DNA of 64,000 nucleotides from contig MDYQ01000080.1 of the NCBI GenBank assembly GCA_003024175.1, positions 40,114 through 104,113 on the forward strand, given 5' to 3'. Made by a program: the position numbers and the translations under genes. This stretch comes from Planoprotostelium fungivorum. Its lineage: Eukaryota > Evosea > Variosea > Cavosteliida > Cavosteliaceae. Under the pieces are notes generated by a model. It saw only the letters and a list, made by a program, of their open reading frames with translations. It had not been told where the DNA came from and searched no databases. Below are positions 12,412-24,897 of this stretch, one piece after another (the first letter of the stretch is position 1; each line of letters starts with the position of its first letter).

Positions 12412-12833
12412 GTCTCATAATCACACCGATGTTGCTCGCCGACGACGGGTGCTAAAAATATTTTTGACAGTTGCGGATCAAATATTTGGTCTCTCGATTG
12501 TTGGCGCTTCCTCCGAACACCACCTGGTGAACACCACGGACAGCCAACCATTTCGTGCATCAGCTAGCTGTGATTTTACTCTTCAGGTCGACTATATTAG
12601 ACGTAGTTGTGGAGAAAACTCCGAAACGCAGATATCATTTACAGGTGTATTTTTAGCCCCACCCGGTTGCGGCTCAGTCCCTGGAGAGCTGAAGAAGGCC
12701 TGTACTTTAGACCATACAAATAGAACCGTGACACGCGCTGGAAGGCTGATTCGAATAGCTACGGCACAACCTATGGTCAGTGCTGTCACCTCTTCTGTCT
12801 TACGTGTGAGTTCATCTCGCTCGAAAGACGAAG
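12412..12833. other. Intergenic region between CFAP61 and the P4-ATPase
   Basis: 422 bp between divergent start codons. Open frames occur on both strands but none shows a recognisable domain or a conserved splice pattern. It is presumably a shared promoter region. Confidence 0.45.
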
Positions 12834-15800
12834 ATGATGGTCGCAAAGAACAAGGAGAACGAAGGCCGGAGTCGATCGTGAGTCGAGTGCTGTAATGTGG
12901 ACTCACTTCCACATCAGATTGAGAGGATACGAAGGTCCAACAAAGACCGCGTGGCGAGATGGAACGTATATCCAACTGTGCATACTCATCAATCTGAACT
13001 AAATCGAACGAAACAGTGAGCCATCTTACATCCGCATTAATGTGATGGATTACAGTTTTCCTAACAACTCCATCGTAACCACGAAGTACACCTTCTATAA
13101 TTTCCTACCAAAAAATCTCTTTGAACAATTTCGCAGATTGACCAACGTGAGTATATGATGATCTCCTTCACATTGATCACTGACGAAATATAGCTGTACT
13201 TTTTATTGATCGTCATCATCACCCTCATTCCATCTCTAACTCCTCTAACGCCTACGACGAGTATCACACCCCTCGTATTCGTGCTCGTGGTTACCGCCTT
13301 ACGCGAAGGCTACGAAGATTGGGTAAGGCAGATGATTCTTTCAATGCATTGACCCATCACAGAGGAGGTGGCAAGACGACCGCAAGGCAAACACGAGATT
13401 ATATTCTATATTGAGCTCGGATGGATCTCTCGTCAGCACGAGATCTGACCACCTCCGAGTGGGTGACATGCTGTTCCTCTCTAAGGGAGATCTGTTCCCG
13501 GCAGATCTGGTGGCATTGGCTACTGCGCTAGATGATGGAGTATGTTACGTAGAGACGTCACAGTTGGACGGGTGAGTGGTGCTATGAAGGTGAAGCTGAG
13601 AGGAAACAGCGAGACCAACTTGAAAGTGTTCAAAGCTCTGAAAGAAACAACGGAATTAGAGAGGGAAGAACTGTCCAATCTACAATGCGCGATCGAATGT
13701 GAAGAACCCCACGCCGGTCTGTACACATTCCACGGTCGTCTCAAGAAGGACGGGAAGACCATCTCTCTGGATAGTAAGCAGTTATTATTGAGAGTGAGTC
13801 AGACGCTGTTTGGATCGATTGGCATCTGAATCCATCATAGGGAGCCAGCCTTCGCAATACGCCGTGGGTTTACGCTGTCGTCGTTTATAACGGAGAAGAT
13901 ACCAAATTGTCCCTCAATCAAAAGGCACCACCCTCCAAATTTTCATCCGTAGAGCGACGCATGAATCGTATCGTCTTGGCCATATTCATCTTTCAGATCA
14001 TTTGCGTACTCATCATGGGACTATTGGCTGGAATATTCCAGGTGGAGATGAATCATCGATCTCGTGATTGATCCTCGGTTAGACTGTGACCATCAACGAT
14101 ATGGATTACTTAGGACCAGTTGCCGCGGAGAATGGAGCCATCGTTGGTATCAAGACTTTCTTCTCTTACATCGTCCTCTTGTCTTTCCTTATTCCACAGT
14201 CTCTCATGGTGACCCTGGAGTTGGTCAAATTTGGGCAAGGTGAACATTATTTCGTCTATCCATCTGAATGATTCAGCTGCATTCATGAATTGGGACGAGA
14301 AGATGAGACTGGATCCTGAAGATGGAAAGACTGGGTTGACTGTCAAGACATCGAATTTGAATGATGAACTGGCACTGGTGAGTCAATCATGGTTTTGATG
14401 ATGCTGAACCGTACAAGGTGAAGTACATCTTCTCTGACAAAACGGGTACACTCACCCAAAATCGCATGGAGTTTTCGCACTGCTCCATTAACGGAGAAGT
14501 GTATGCCAATGCAATGGGGGGAGAATTGAGAAAACTTCTGACAGACAACCACTGGACACCGAAGAGTCAAGCACAGGCTCCTCTACAGGTACAACGCGTG
14601 GTGGATTTTCTCAAGATATTGAGCCAATGTCACGCCGTGGTGGTCGATGAAGATCAATCGTCAGGAAAGCCTAGCTTTCAATCAGCTTCACCGGATGAAG
14701 TTGCTCTGGTGGAGGCAGCCGCCGCCAGTGGATTCGTCTTCAAGTGAACCATGTTTCTCAAATGCTTCATCACTCATGTCAACTCAGGAGCTCTACCTCC
14801 AAGGGCTTCTTTACCACACAGATGGGTACGGAAGTACAAGACCAACTCTTGTGTTCCATCGAATTTACCTCCGAGAGAGCTTCCAGCTCAGTCATCGTGC
14901 GAGACGCGATAACGAACAAGATCTATCTGTACTCCAAGGGTGCTGATTCCAAGATGTTGAAGCGAATCAAGACGAATACTGCCGAGAATCAAAGAATTGT
15001 AGAGTGAGTTGTATCCACTTCACCTCCACTGAACCATGCAATAGCTTGGTCACGAAGCAGATCGATCAATTTTCTGAGATGGGGCTTCGAACTTTGGTAT
15101 TAGCGAAGAGAGAACTGTCAGAAGAAATCTTCCAATCCTGGATAGCCGATTATCGTGATGCATCTTCGTCTCTCATCAACCGAGGAGCTCGCATCGCTGC
15201 TGTGAGTGAAGATATCATTTCATCACAGATATCTGATTCGATCCATCAAGGTCTGCCAGCAGATTGAGGAAGAGATGGAGCTTATTGGATGTACCGCCAT
15301 CGAAGACAAGTTACAGGACGAAGTCCCGGAGACGATTGAATTCCTCATCCAAGCTGGAATCAAATTGTGGGTCATCACCGGAGACAAACAACAGACCGCC
15401 ATCAACATCGGCTATTCCACGAGGCTACTGACCGCGAATCAAAAGAAGATCATCGTGAACGTACCTCGAGAGACAGATGACCCATCCGATGAGATTCGAG
15501 TTCTTTTGGAGAGGGGAATATCTGATAATCAAGGGGTAAGTATCGATGGTAAATGCAAGCTCACTCCACATAGAATCCAGACTTGGGCCTCATCATTGAC
15601 GGAGAGGCGCTGGTGTTCGCCTTGAAGGATTACCCAGATCTATTTCTGGAATTGTCCGGTATGTGTAAGAGTGTCGTGTGCTGCAGAGCATCTCCCCTCC
15701 AAAAGGCGCAGATCGTGAGATTGGTCAAGAATCATAAGGGCGACATCACTCTATCCATTGGAGATGGTGAACCACCCTCTCATTCATCTGACTGACCGTA

Positions 15801-16995
15801 TCTCAGGTGCAAATGATGTGAGCATGATTCAAGAGGCACACATTGGAGTTGGTATCTATGGAAGAGAAGGAACACAAGCAGCCAGAGCGAGCGATTACGC
15901 GATGATGCAATTCAAGGGTCTGAAGAGGCTCATCGTGGTTCACGGACGATATTCTTTCGTTCGAAACGTGGGCTGCATCCACGTCTCCTTGTACAAGAAC
16001 ATGGCCTTCTTCTTTGTCTTCTTCTGGTTCTCCTTCTTCTCCTTGTATTCTTCCGAGGTGAGCAGACGAAGCGATGTATATGGATTCGCTGAACTGTGAG
16101 ACAGACCATCTACGATGACTACATCGTCACGCTGTTCAATATCGTTTTCACTTCTTCACCTCCCTTCTTCATTGGTATCCACGACAAGGACATTCCAGAG
16201 GAAGTTGCTGAAGAGCGTCCCGAAGTGTTCGTCACCGTCCAAGATGGGCAGAGGTTCACCGTGAAGACCGCCCTACTGTGGCTGCTGTCTGCTTTTTATC
16301 ACTCTCTCGGTGAGTCGGTGGTGTCATTCATCTCCTGACCTCTTCAGTCTTTTTCATCGTTGGATGGTTGGCATTCGACGACATCATCAACTCGGATGGA
16401 AAGACAAGTGATCTGGTGCTCGTTGGGATGACCGTCAGTACTTCGGGTGTCATCGTGGTGCTCTTCAAGATGGGAATGGGTATCAAGTGAGTTCATGTCG
16501 AGTACTCCGGCACCATCCAATCTGACGGTGTGTTCAGCTCATGGAATCCAATCAACATCTTATTCCACGTTCTATCTTTGGGAGGGTACCTCTTGGCCAT
16601 CACCATTCTCAGTGCCTTGCACAGTGGCTGGGGTAGAAATTACTATGCCTTCTATACGCTGGTGCAGACACCCATCTTCTATCTGACCATCGTCGTCACC
16701 ATGGCCTTCTGCATCGTCCCGGATCTCTCCCTCCAATAGTGAGCAGAACTTCATCATCGCACCGTCTCATCTCGCACGCAGCATCTGGAGGCAGTACAGA
16801 CCCACGCTGTTGGACGTCATCCAAGAGTCCGACGTGGTAGTCTCTAGCGTTAGAAAGAAGACACCCAAACCGAAAGAATCCTCCATCGATCTGTTCCTCA
16901 CGCGAGTGGACACGGCCGTGTCGCTGTCAGACACGACCAACCCCAACACTCCAAAGAAGAAGAAGAGCACGAAACCCATGGCCGTCGAAGATTAA
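12834..16995 (+). CDS. P4-type ATPase, phospholipid flippase
   Basis: Moves aminophospholipids to the cytoplasmic leaflet, normally with a CDC50 partner. The start [15 protein letters not shown] at 12834 leads by two introns into [20 protein letters not shown], the P4 N-terminal signature. Further motifs: [12 protein letters not shown] (actuator, split by an intron at about 13572-13608), M4 [14 protein letters not shown], phosphorylation site [14 protein letters not shown] (about 14434), [20 protein letters not shown], and GDGANDV, whose GDG and ANDV halves are split by an intron at about 15768. Then [18 protein letters not shown] and TM helices M5-M10. The basic tail ends [11 protein letters not shown] at 16993-16995, with AATAAA at 17030-17035. 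Length is near the usual 1,100 residues. No CDC50 gene is evident in the window. Confidence 0.92.
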
Positions 16996-17029
16996 GTCAT
17001 CGAAATGACCGCATGAGAAGGGTCTGAAG

Positions 17030-17035
17030 AATAAA
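17030..17035 (+). promoter_or_regulatory. AATAAA poly(A) signal of the P4-ATPase gene
   Basis: Lies 35 bp after the stop, in the 73-bp gap to the convergent LRR-receiver gene. Confidence 0.5.
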
Positions 17036-17068
17036 AGGCGATTGTAGATGATTATCTATTGAAGGGGG

Positions 17069-18549
17069 CTACACTCTGGACGTGTGGTTGGTAGGTGTTC
17101 CCTTTGCCTCCATCAGTTGTTTGGCGAGAGAAATGGCTGATTTGTCCAATGGTTTCGGAAGGAACTCATCACATCCAGCTTCGATGCATACGGCTTTCTG
17201 TGAGTCTCTGGGATCGGCTGCGCGACTTCAGTTCGATTTCCTCTCGAAGAGTCTCACCCGTCTGGATGATGATGGGTGTCCTCTTTAAATTGTGTTGAGC
17301 TTCGTACTCTCTGATCTGTTTCATACAAGAAATACCGTCCATGACGGGCATCGCAACATCCTGCGCCGAGTCAATCAGATGAAGGGAAAAATAAAATGAA
17401 ATAAATCGTCCGATGTGAAGGTGAAGAGAGACGCACCATGAGGATGAGATCGTATCTGGGGTTCGCACGGAACATCTCCAAAGCCATCTCTCCATCAGCG
17501 GCGACCTGGACGTCGAAATTGTACCGTTGCAGGACCATACCGATCATACGCGCTTGGACCTTAGAATCCTCGGCCAACAAGATGAGAGGTCTGACTTTAG
17601 CTGTTCCAATGCATCAGAATGAGCTTCCACATCGAAAAAACTCACCGTCGGTCAAGGCTCGGTCACATCCGACCATGTCTAATTGTTTGAGAGATCCTCC
17701 CTTGGCGACCGATAAGGCAATCGACAGTTGTTCGATTCCATTTGATGTGACAAGCTTGCAGAAATTGAGGTTGAGATTCTCTAATTTCTTGAGTGGTGTA
17801 AGAGCTTGTAGAGTCTTGTCTGTAATGAGGGGATTCATTGTGAGAGACAGGTGTTTCAGATTTGGAAGTGATGCTAACATGACGCAGCCCTCGTCCGTTA
17901 ATCGATTGCAGCCCAAGTTGAGATTCTCCAGGGCAGTCATGCGGCAGATGGTGAACATAATTGGATCCTCTATCTCGCAGAAGGCAATGTCCAACATTGT
18001 GAGATTGACAGAGTTCATGTACATGAGTCCGGCGGCGAATTGTCTACAGTGGTTGAGCCGTAATGTCTTGAGATTGGGCAGTGCATTGAGATAATGGAGC
18101 CGGTAGGTGTTCAAATGATCGTCGTAGCTCAAATCCAGATCATCTAGATGCTTGAGAGTGGACACACAGCGGACTTCGTCATCTGTAAGAGATGGACATT
18201 CGGCCAAATTGAGGGTTCTGATGCCATACTGAAAGAAAGGCTCTTTGAATAGACCTGGAAGTCTGCTTCGCAGCAGCTCCGGGAGGAGATGCCAGTAGCG
18301 AGCTCCGGGCATTGTCCTCAAAACGGTATAGAGGGCCCAATCTTTCAGGGTGTATGTCTGTGTGGGCTTCTCTGTATTACCATTGGTGACTGCATTATTC
18401 TGGGTTGCTGGTCTTTTCGCGGCCGGTTCATCCTCTGCCTCTGGTCGTGGATGACGAATTATATCGGCCATATCCTCTATCTCCGGTCGATGCTCCTCCT
18501 TATCTTCTGATCCACAGCGACCATCCCCACTTTTCCAATAAATTTCCAT
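17069..18549 (-). CDS. Leucine-rich repeat protein fused to a response-regulator receiver domain
   Basis: The first exon (18549 to about 17655) encodes an acidic N-terminus, then about seven Cys/Asn-containing LRRs of the ribonuclease-inhibitor/AMN1 style (IRTLNLAECPSLTDDEV, LENLNLGCNRLTDEGC, LKHLSLTMNPLITDKTL). After phase-matched introns the frame continues into a complete receiver domain: acidic pocket LLAEDSKVQARMIGMVL, phospho-acceptor Asp in LILMDVAMPVMDG, the switch position in PIIIQTA, and the invariant Lys in DEFLPKPLDKSA. All expected REC residues are present, so it should accept phosphate from a histidine kinase or phosphotransfer protein. TAG at 17069-17071. The LRRs may be the output or binding module. 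No histidine kinase is encoded nearby. Confidence 0.85.
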
Positions 18550-18658
18550 TGTAGTGATTGAAATTCCTCTCTTTTTTCCCCGTCCTTCCTCTATCTCAGA
18601 TTCGATCTCCCATCTACGATTCTGCCCCCACTCAACACACTCTACACACTCTACATCT

Positions 18659-21600
18659 TTATCTCTGCGGTGGACTCTTTGCGGGCGGCCTGAGCGATCC
18701 CACCAGTTTCTTCCACGTCTTTTCGTTTCTCTTGTATTCCTCTTGAATCTCTGAGATGGACCCCAGCGCTCCCTCTGTATCCGGTCTCTCCTGTGGATCG
18801 GGTGACCAGCTGCTGGTGATGAGATTCGTGATGCTGGAAGGACAGACGTCGGGTATGCTGTTCCTCTTGTTCATCTTGCTGACCTGAGATGGACGAGTTA
18901 GACGGAGGTGGAGATGTGATGATGTGAAGATGATGTACCTGGTAGTAGATCTGGTAGTCGTGTCTGAGGTGAGTGTACTCCGAATAGGGTGCCTGCCACA
19001 CTCCCTTTAAGACACGGAGTAGCATCTCCCACAAGATGATGGAGACAGAGAAGATGTCCGATCGAACGGTGAAGGGTTGTCCGAAGAACAGCTCTGCCGG
19101 ACCGTGAGTCCAACGCGATGAGATGCATCATGATGATGAAGAGGATGAGACGGTGACTCACCCGGTGATGTGTACGCTTTACTACCCCTGACTTGCACGA
19201 GAGTGTTCTGCTCGCTGCTCACGTTGAATCGAGACGTTCCGAAATCCGCCAGCTTGACCGTTCCATCCGCGGTCACCTGTTTCCATCAGTCTCTCCCTCT
19301 CTTCTCCTCTCACCATCAGATTCGGTGACTTCATGTCTCTGTGTAAGATCTGAGGCTTGTGCGCGTGGAGGTAATTGAGTCCGAGTAAGATCTCCTTGCT
19401 CGCCCTGAAGAACTGCTCCCAACCGAACGTGTACTGTGGATCTTTCATGAAAGAGTAGAGGGAGCCCTTCGAACAGTACTCCATGACGATGCAAGTCTTG
19501 GGCCCCAGGCACACACCGAGGAAGATGACGATGTAAGGTGATCGAATTCGGCTGTGTGCAGTCAGTTTTTTTTCATTTAAGGTCGCGTGTGGGTCACCAG
19601 TTGATCTGAAACTCTTTCTTGAACTCTTCGAGTAATTCGGGTTTCTTTCGAAGGACTTTGACGGCGACTTCTTGTTTCCCTCTGTACAGTCCTGTTTGCA
19701 TCTCAGTGTCTGAATCAACATGTAGAATCTTACCTTTGAAGACATCACCAAAGCTGCCCTCTCCCAATTTGACGGTGTACTCGATGTCCTTCGAGTTGAG
19801 CATCCACGAGGAGTGGTTCTTGATGTACTCCAACTTGGCCAGCTCCTTCTGCCAGTTCGACTCTTCTTCCGTGATCTGATTATTGGCGGGAACAGCGGGG
19901 GGACTGGTCTGTGGATTCGGTGGAGAAGAGACGGATTTATCCCGTTCGTCTTCCTGAGATTTCGATGAGTTTTTCCCGCGCGGGTTGATCGTTCACCGAA
20001 TCGTGAGAGGGAGCTTGTAAAACGAAAGTTTGAGAAGGAGAATTGGATGAGGCCCATTGTAGAACGGTCTTCCTCCTCTCTTCTTTCATTCGATTGATGG
20101 CCTTGCTGATGGTGTTCTGATGACTCAACATGAGGATACCCAGATCGAGTTCTAGATCGATGGAGTCTTGTCCTGTTATGGCATCTAGACTCGAATATTT
20201 CTAAACTCTTTGTCAATACCATCACTGTGAGATGATGCTGTGATGATGTGATGATGTGATGATGTGGTGTATGATGTGATGATGTGGTGTATGATGTGAT
20301 GATGTGGTGTATGATGTGATGAATTTACCTTCAAAAAGTTGTTCAAGTATCTCTCCATTCCAATCGAATCCAACCACTTTGCGATCTGCAACGATCTCTC
20401 CATCGTGTTCTTCACATCTGGATTCGGATACTCCGATGCCAGATCCAGAGCCGTCTTGTTCTGCTCTCTTCAGTTCTCGTTCACACCAACAGTTCTCACG
20501 TCTCTCGAATTTTTGATGGATGGATCTGCTCCATGGCGTAGAAGTAACTTGACACAGTCCACACCCGCTTGATTCCGTACGGCATAGTACAACGGTGTTT
20601 CGTTCTGTAGATATTCGTGAGTTTTCCACGAGTTTTCACGATCGAACGGAGGCTCACCGTGTCGTTGACCGCGTTGACTTGCGCTCCCGCTTGTAACTGA
20701 TCGTATTCAGTGTTTCACTTGTTTGAAACCCTCCCACCATTAGATCCATGACGATCATCTTGATGGAATTATTAAATAGAGTCTTGTGCAACGGTGTCTC
20801 TCCAAAATGATTCTTTGCATTCAATTCGGCACCTGTCCTCTTCATTCTCTCTCCTCTCCCTCCACTCACCTTTCTTCATCATGAAATCGAACGGTCTCGA
20901 GCAGTTTGGATTCCTGAAGTAAGCACCCAGGTAATGCAACGGTGTGTTACCATCGTTGTTCACGGCCTGAATGTCTATACCAGGCAGATTCAATATCCTC
21001 ATGAGAATCTCTTCATCGTATTCCGAGTACACCATGCAGGCTGTCTCTCCATCAACATCTCCACATCTCCACACCACTCACCTGCGTGCAACAGAGAGAA
21101 ACCGTATCTGTCCTTCACGTTCGGATCGATCTTTTCTGATAGGATCTGATTCAAGATGGGCATCTCTGAATTCTGAATGGCTGAGAACAAGATCTGCGTC
21201 TGATCGGGCGCGGCCTCTTCCTCCTTCGTGGTCGTGTCGTTTGAGAATCGAATCGAAACGTGAACTCCTCCCGTGGCGTGCTCGGTTTCTTTCACTGGAT
21301 ACAGGGCGAGGTAGCGATCGAACTCGTGTTCTTCGATCAACTCTAAGACAGAGAGAACCGTTCGGCCGATGCGTTTCGAAGCGGAGAACTTGTGGTAGTT
21401 GTATACATCGATGAAGATCTCGGAGGAAGAGTGTTCGTCGACGTCACTGTGAAGGTGAGAGAGAGAAGAGGAGGGGACTCACAATTGGAAGATCTCGTCT
21501 GTCCAAACCGGGTCTTCGGTTAATTTCGCGACCTTTTCGTTCGGTCAATGGGTGATGCGTGGTGGTAAACTCACTTTTGTCCTGCACGATTTACCGTTGA

Positions 21601-23088
21601 AATTGAGGACGCAATAGGCATTGGTCGTTCCGGGTGTCTTCGTGTACAATTGTGATGCCGAGGTGACTGAGTATATCCTTCAGTTCTCTCCTCCTTCTCT
21701 ATATCGTGCAAACTCACTTCTGAGGTACAATCTTCCCTTCACGATTCTCATCTGTCTCTGTGACAGCCCCTTCTGAGACAGATCGTCCACGATCATGATG
21801 GGTGAGTCTTCTTCCTCTGATTCTAAACTCGTCAGCCCACTTTATCTTCTCTCTTCTCACCGTATCCCGATTGTTTGTGTGGTCTCGCCGCTGTGATGGA
21901 TGCGTTGACGATGTTGTGATGTGTGGTACCGCTTCCATTGGATGCAACACGGTCGGGAGATTGATGTGTGTAAGAGCGGGATCTCAGCAGACGAGGGGAA
22001 TCCTGTCATGGTTCGTCCTCTATCTTCACATGTGGAACTCACCGAAAATTCTTCAGATGGATTCTGATTTGTGTAGGCTTGTGCTTCTGACTGTGAGAGG
22101 TGAGTGAAGAGAAGACAATGTGATGGACGATGTGAAATGTGTGATGCATCACATTACCTTGATGTTGGAGAGATTATCGATCGATTTCGACTGCTTGAGA
22201 TACGTTTTAGACGTGCCTCCGGACTGAAAGAATTGTAAGCGAGAGGCGAAGATGAGGGTATTCATCAGCAGAACACGAGATGAATTCGAAATGGAGAGAA
22301 ACGTCCAATGTTTGGAGAATCTTGTTTCCTCACCAAGGTCACGGGCCTGGGCGGCCTCTCCGGAGTCGTCAATTTGTTTGAGCTCTTCTATACGATGTCG
22401 TCAGGAGACAATCATCTCATCGGCATCACCTTTGCTTCTTTTAAACTGAGAGAAGGAGGGATGGGTGGTGGTTGCTTCTTCTTCGCGGAGATGAAACTGT
22501 TACTACTCGTGTCTTTGTCTTCGCTGAGGCCGCGAAAGAGATCGAAGAGACGATTGACCTTCTGGTAAAATGTGAGCGGTGATGTGACGATACGAAAATT
22601 GCGTACCCCTCCTGAGCTCGTCTGAAGATCTGCTCTCTCCGTAGATGGTGCGATCGTATGTCGTCTAGAATTCGATCCGAAGATATCACTCTGTGAAGAC
22701 GATGGTGATATACCGGACTGTTCCTGTTGTTGTTGTTGTCCTTCGTTCATCACTTTTTCGATCTGAGCGCGGATCTGATACACACAATCAGCAAATCGAC
22801 AACTCAGTAGCTTCGCATTACCTCCGATATGTACTGTGTCATCTCATCGTAAACGACTTCCTCTTTGTTTTTACGTTGATGTGTTAATGCAGTAGAAATG
22901 CGTTCCTTCAGCTGCGTAATTGCTTGTTCCTGTGCCGCCAAGATGATTATTCGATCCCTCCTCTCTCTTGCCTATGTCATTCAGAAATCATTCGACACAC
23001 ATACACGGTAATGCACGGAAATAGGTACCTGGGATTCGATTTTAGACTGTCTTTGGAGAGCATTCTGAATCTGATCTCCCCATTCCAT
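18659..23088 (-). CDS. C2-ankyrin-SAM-protein kinase (TKL-like)
   Basis: Multidomain signalling kinase. ATG at 23086-23088 (MEWGDQIQNALQRQSKIESQ) begins a coiled coil, followed by a Gln/Ser-rich linker. Next is a C2 domain (GRLYLRITSASQLY, NAYCVLNFNGKSCRTK, LTEDPVWTDEIFQ, EIFIDVYNYHK; about 21780-21240). Ankyrin repeats follow (GIDIQAVNNDGNTPLHYLGA, LNAKNHFGETPLHKTL, NDTNETPLYYAVRN), then a SAM domain (IAKWLDSIGMERYLNNFLK joined to KYSSLDAITGQ and LELDLGIL). The kinase has LGEGSFGDVFKG, VAVKVLRKK, HRDMKSPNLMV, LADFGTSRF and GSKAYTSPELFF; HRDMKSPN and the order of elements place it in the tyrosine kinase-like group. TAA at 18659-18661. The C2 domain suggests lipid- or calcium-dependent recruitment. 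Over fifteen introns; the one at about 20203-20331 carries a microsatellite. Confidence 0.85.
20261..20320. repeat. 20-bp tandem repeat, three exact copies
   Basis: The unit GATGTGGTGTATGATGTGAT occurs three times, inside a wider GATGAT-rich tract (20232-20321) within an intron of the SAM-domain region of the kinase gene. Confidence 0.9.
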
Positions 23089-23310
23089 GTTCTATACCGA
23101 GTCACCCTCGTGATCGGTTCAGTCAAATTTCCGTTAACACTATCACAATATTTAAATCGGTAGATGTAACGATAGATCTGGAAGAAAACCCGCCTTACGC
23201 ATATCTTTGAGATACAAACCCAGCACCTTACCCTCCCAACACACTTCTTAAAATAAAGACATTCAAAAAAACCGATTTATATACATTCGTTTCTCGTATT
23301 CGACAGTGCC

Positions 23311-24087
23311 TCAGATCTCGATGGATGTGGGGACTTTCAGATGTCCGTTGCGATTCTTGAAGGAGAGAAGCTCATGGTACCTCGTCATCCACAGCTCGTG
23401 GTTCCTCTTCTCTCTTCCCTTCATGTTCTCCGTGTGGGCGTGGTGGAGGACTTCCTTCTCGCTCATCCCGGGCTGGATGCTCTTCGCTTTGTTCTTCTCT
23501 TGTTTCGACCAGGCGAAGCCGATCATGTCCAGCAGCTGGATGCGGTATTGAGGTAGCTCTCCGCTCTTTCTCTCCTGTCTCTGCGTGCACATCCATGAGG
23601 CCAAGTGGTTTCTCTTCCTCTGCGAGCTCGACGGACTCGTCTGCGTAACGTTTGTAGACTGTTCCGTCTCTTTAAATCTTCTGGCGAGCTGGACTATGAG
23701 CTGCTTGAGGAGCTCCATCCTCTCCGGGGATAGTTGGTTGTCCTTGAGGAGTTGGATCTGAAGGCCGAGCCACCGCGTGTCTTGACCGGATGGTTGTCCA
23801 TTAAGAGTGGCCTCTCGGATCTTCTCGAATATGTGCATCCAGCTGGGTGTGTTCTCCGTCTTCAACTTCTTGCTACAGCTCTCATCGCTGCTTCCGACGA
23901 TCTCATCTCCACTGCTGTTGTTCTCCACAGCTGCCAGGACCTTTCTCTTCCTGCAAACCTCTGACGCCTCGCTCAGCATTAATAACTGCAGATAAAATGA
24001 GTCCATTGCATGTTGACAGTCCGTCGGACTCACTGCTTCGCTCGTCTCCGCCTTCAAACTCGAACTGTCCTCTCTCGTGTTGCACAT
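23311..24087 (-). CDS. Helicase-associated (HA) domain protein without a helicase
   Basis: Intronless frame. The N-terminal half is acidic and Ser-rich with a basic KKLKTE patch. The C-terminal half has the helicase-associated domain pattern W-x-Y-x-x-L-x-x-F...GHLKVP and LASWMCTQRQERKSGELPQ with LLDMIGFAWS. One complete unit (about 23640-23520) is followed by a partial one ending at GHLKVPTSIEI and TGA (23311-23313), so the last repeat looks cut short. Such domains are usually attached to superfamily 2 helicases or occur as arrays. The open frame extends upstream to 24117 but without an ATG; 24085-24087 is the first ATG. A spliced upstream exon is possible. Confidence 0.55.
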   Translation of the reverse strand: MCNTREDSSSLKAETSEAVSPTDCQHAMDSFYLQLLMLSEASEVCRKRKVLAAVENNSSGDEIVGSSDESCSKKLKTENTPSWMHIFEKIREATLNGQPSGQDTRWLGLQIQLLKDNQLSPERMELLKQLIVQLARRFKETEQSTNVTQTSPSSSQRKRNHLASWMCTQRQERKSGELPQYRIQLLDMIGFAWSKQEKNKAKSIQPGMSEKEVLHHAHTENMKGREKRNHELWMTRYHELLSFKNRNGHLKVPTSIEI

Positions 24088-24897
24088 GCTGTGTGTCTGT
24101 GGTGTATCCTCGACCACTGTGTGCTGCTCAGTTCTCGGTTTGGAACATGAAATACAATCTGTAGGTGAAATCCTCTCCCGGGATCGCGTGCGGACCCAGT
24201 CTCAATCCCAGGAAAACGAGTCTTCATCTCCGAGAAATGAACCCTCTTTCCAGGATTTCCTCACTACAGATTGTAAATTCACTTTGTAGGTGTCATACCT
24301 TGAGATTTCCTCCTCTTCCAATACAGCTCTCAAATGAAAGAGACTACGATTACAAAGATGAAATTTGTAACGGTCAGTTCTCAGCAGGAACAGCGGTCAG
24401 GCGAGGGAAGAGGGCACAGGGTTGTGGGCTGAGCTGTTTTGTCGTGTGTTGTGGGGGGAAAATTCAAATTGATAAGGGGAGAAGTCGGATGTTATTCAGA
24501 AGCTCAGCTTCCTGGCAATCCGAGTGAGGACACAGATTACAAGGTAACGCCAGCTTCGGTTTGGGAGGAAAGAGTTTACTCAAGAGAGGTTTTTGATTAC
24601 AGAGTGCGGATGAGACAATAGAGGAGCGGATGATAGTGGGGTGATGGTCCTGTGTCGTCTTCAACAGTTGCACTTGTTCTTCACGATCATCTTGTGATGT
24701 AGAAAGAAGATGAATAGATATGTACCAGATCATCGCATGCCGTATAGATCTTAGCGTCTGCATATGTTATCGGTGTCGATCGTTCATCACACGAGGAAAG
24801 ATTGTCACTAAGATCCGTCAATGTCATGACATTTTGATGTAGAACAATTCATTTTATTCCGAATTGACCCGTCCACAAGCTCGACACGATCGACCCG
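24088..24897. other. Intergenic region, no confident gene
   Basis: 810 bp between divergent genes. Open frames on both strands lack recognisable domains. It presumably holds promoters and untranslated first exons. Confidence 0.4.
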
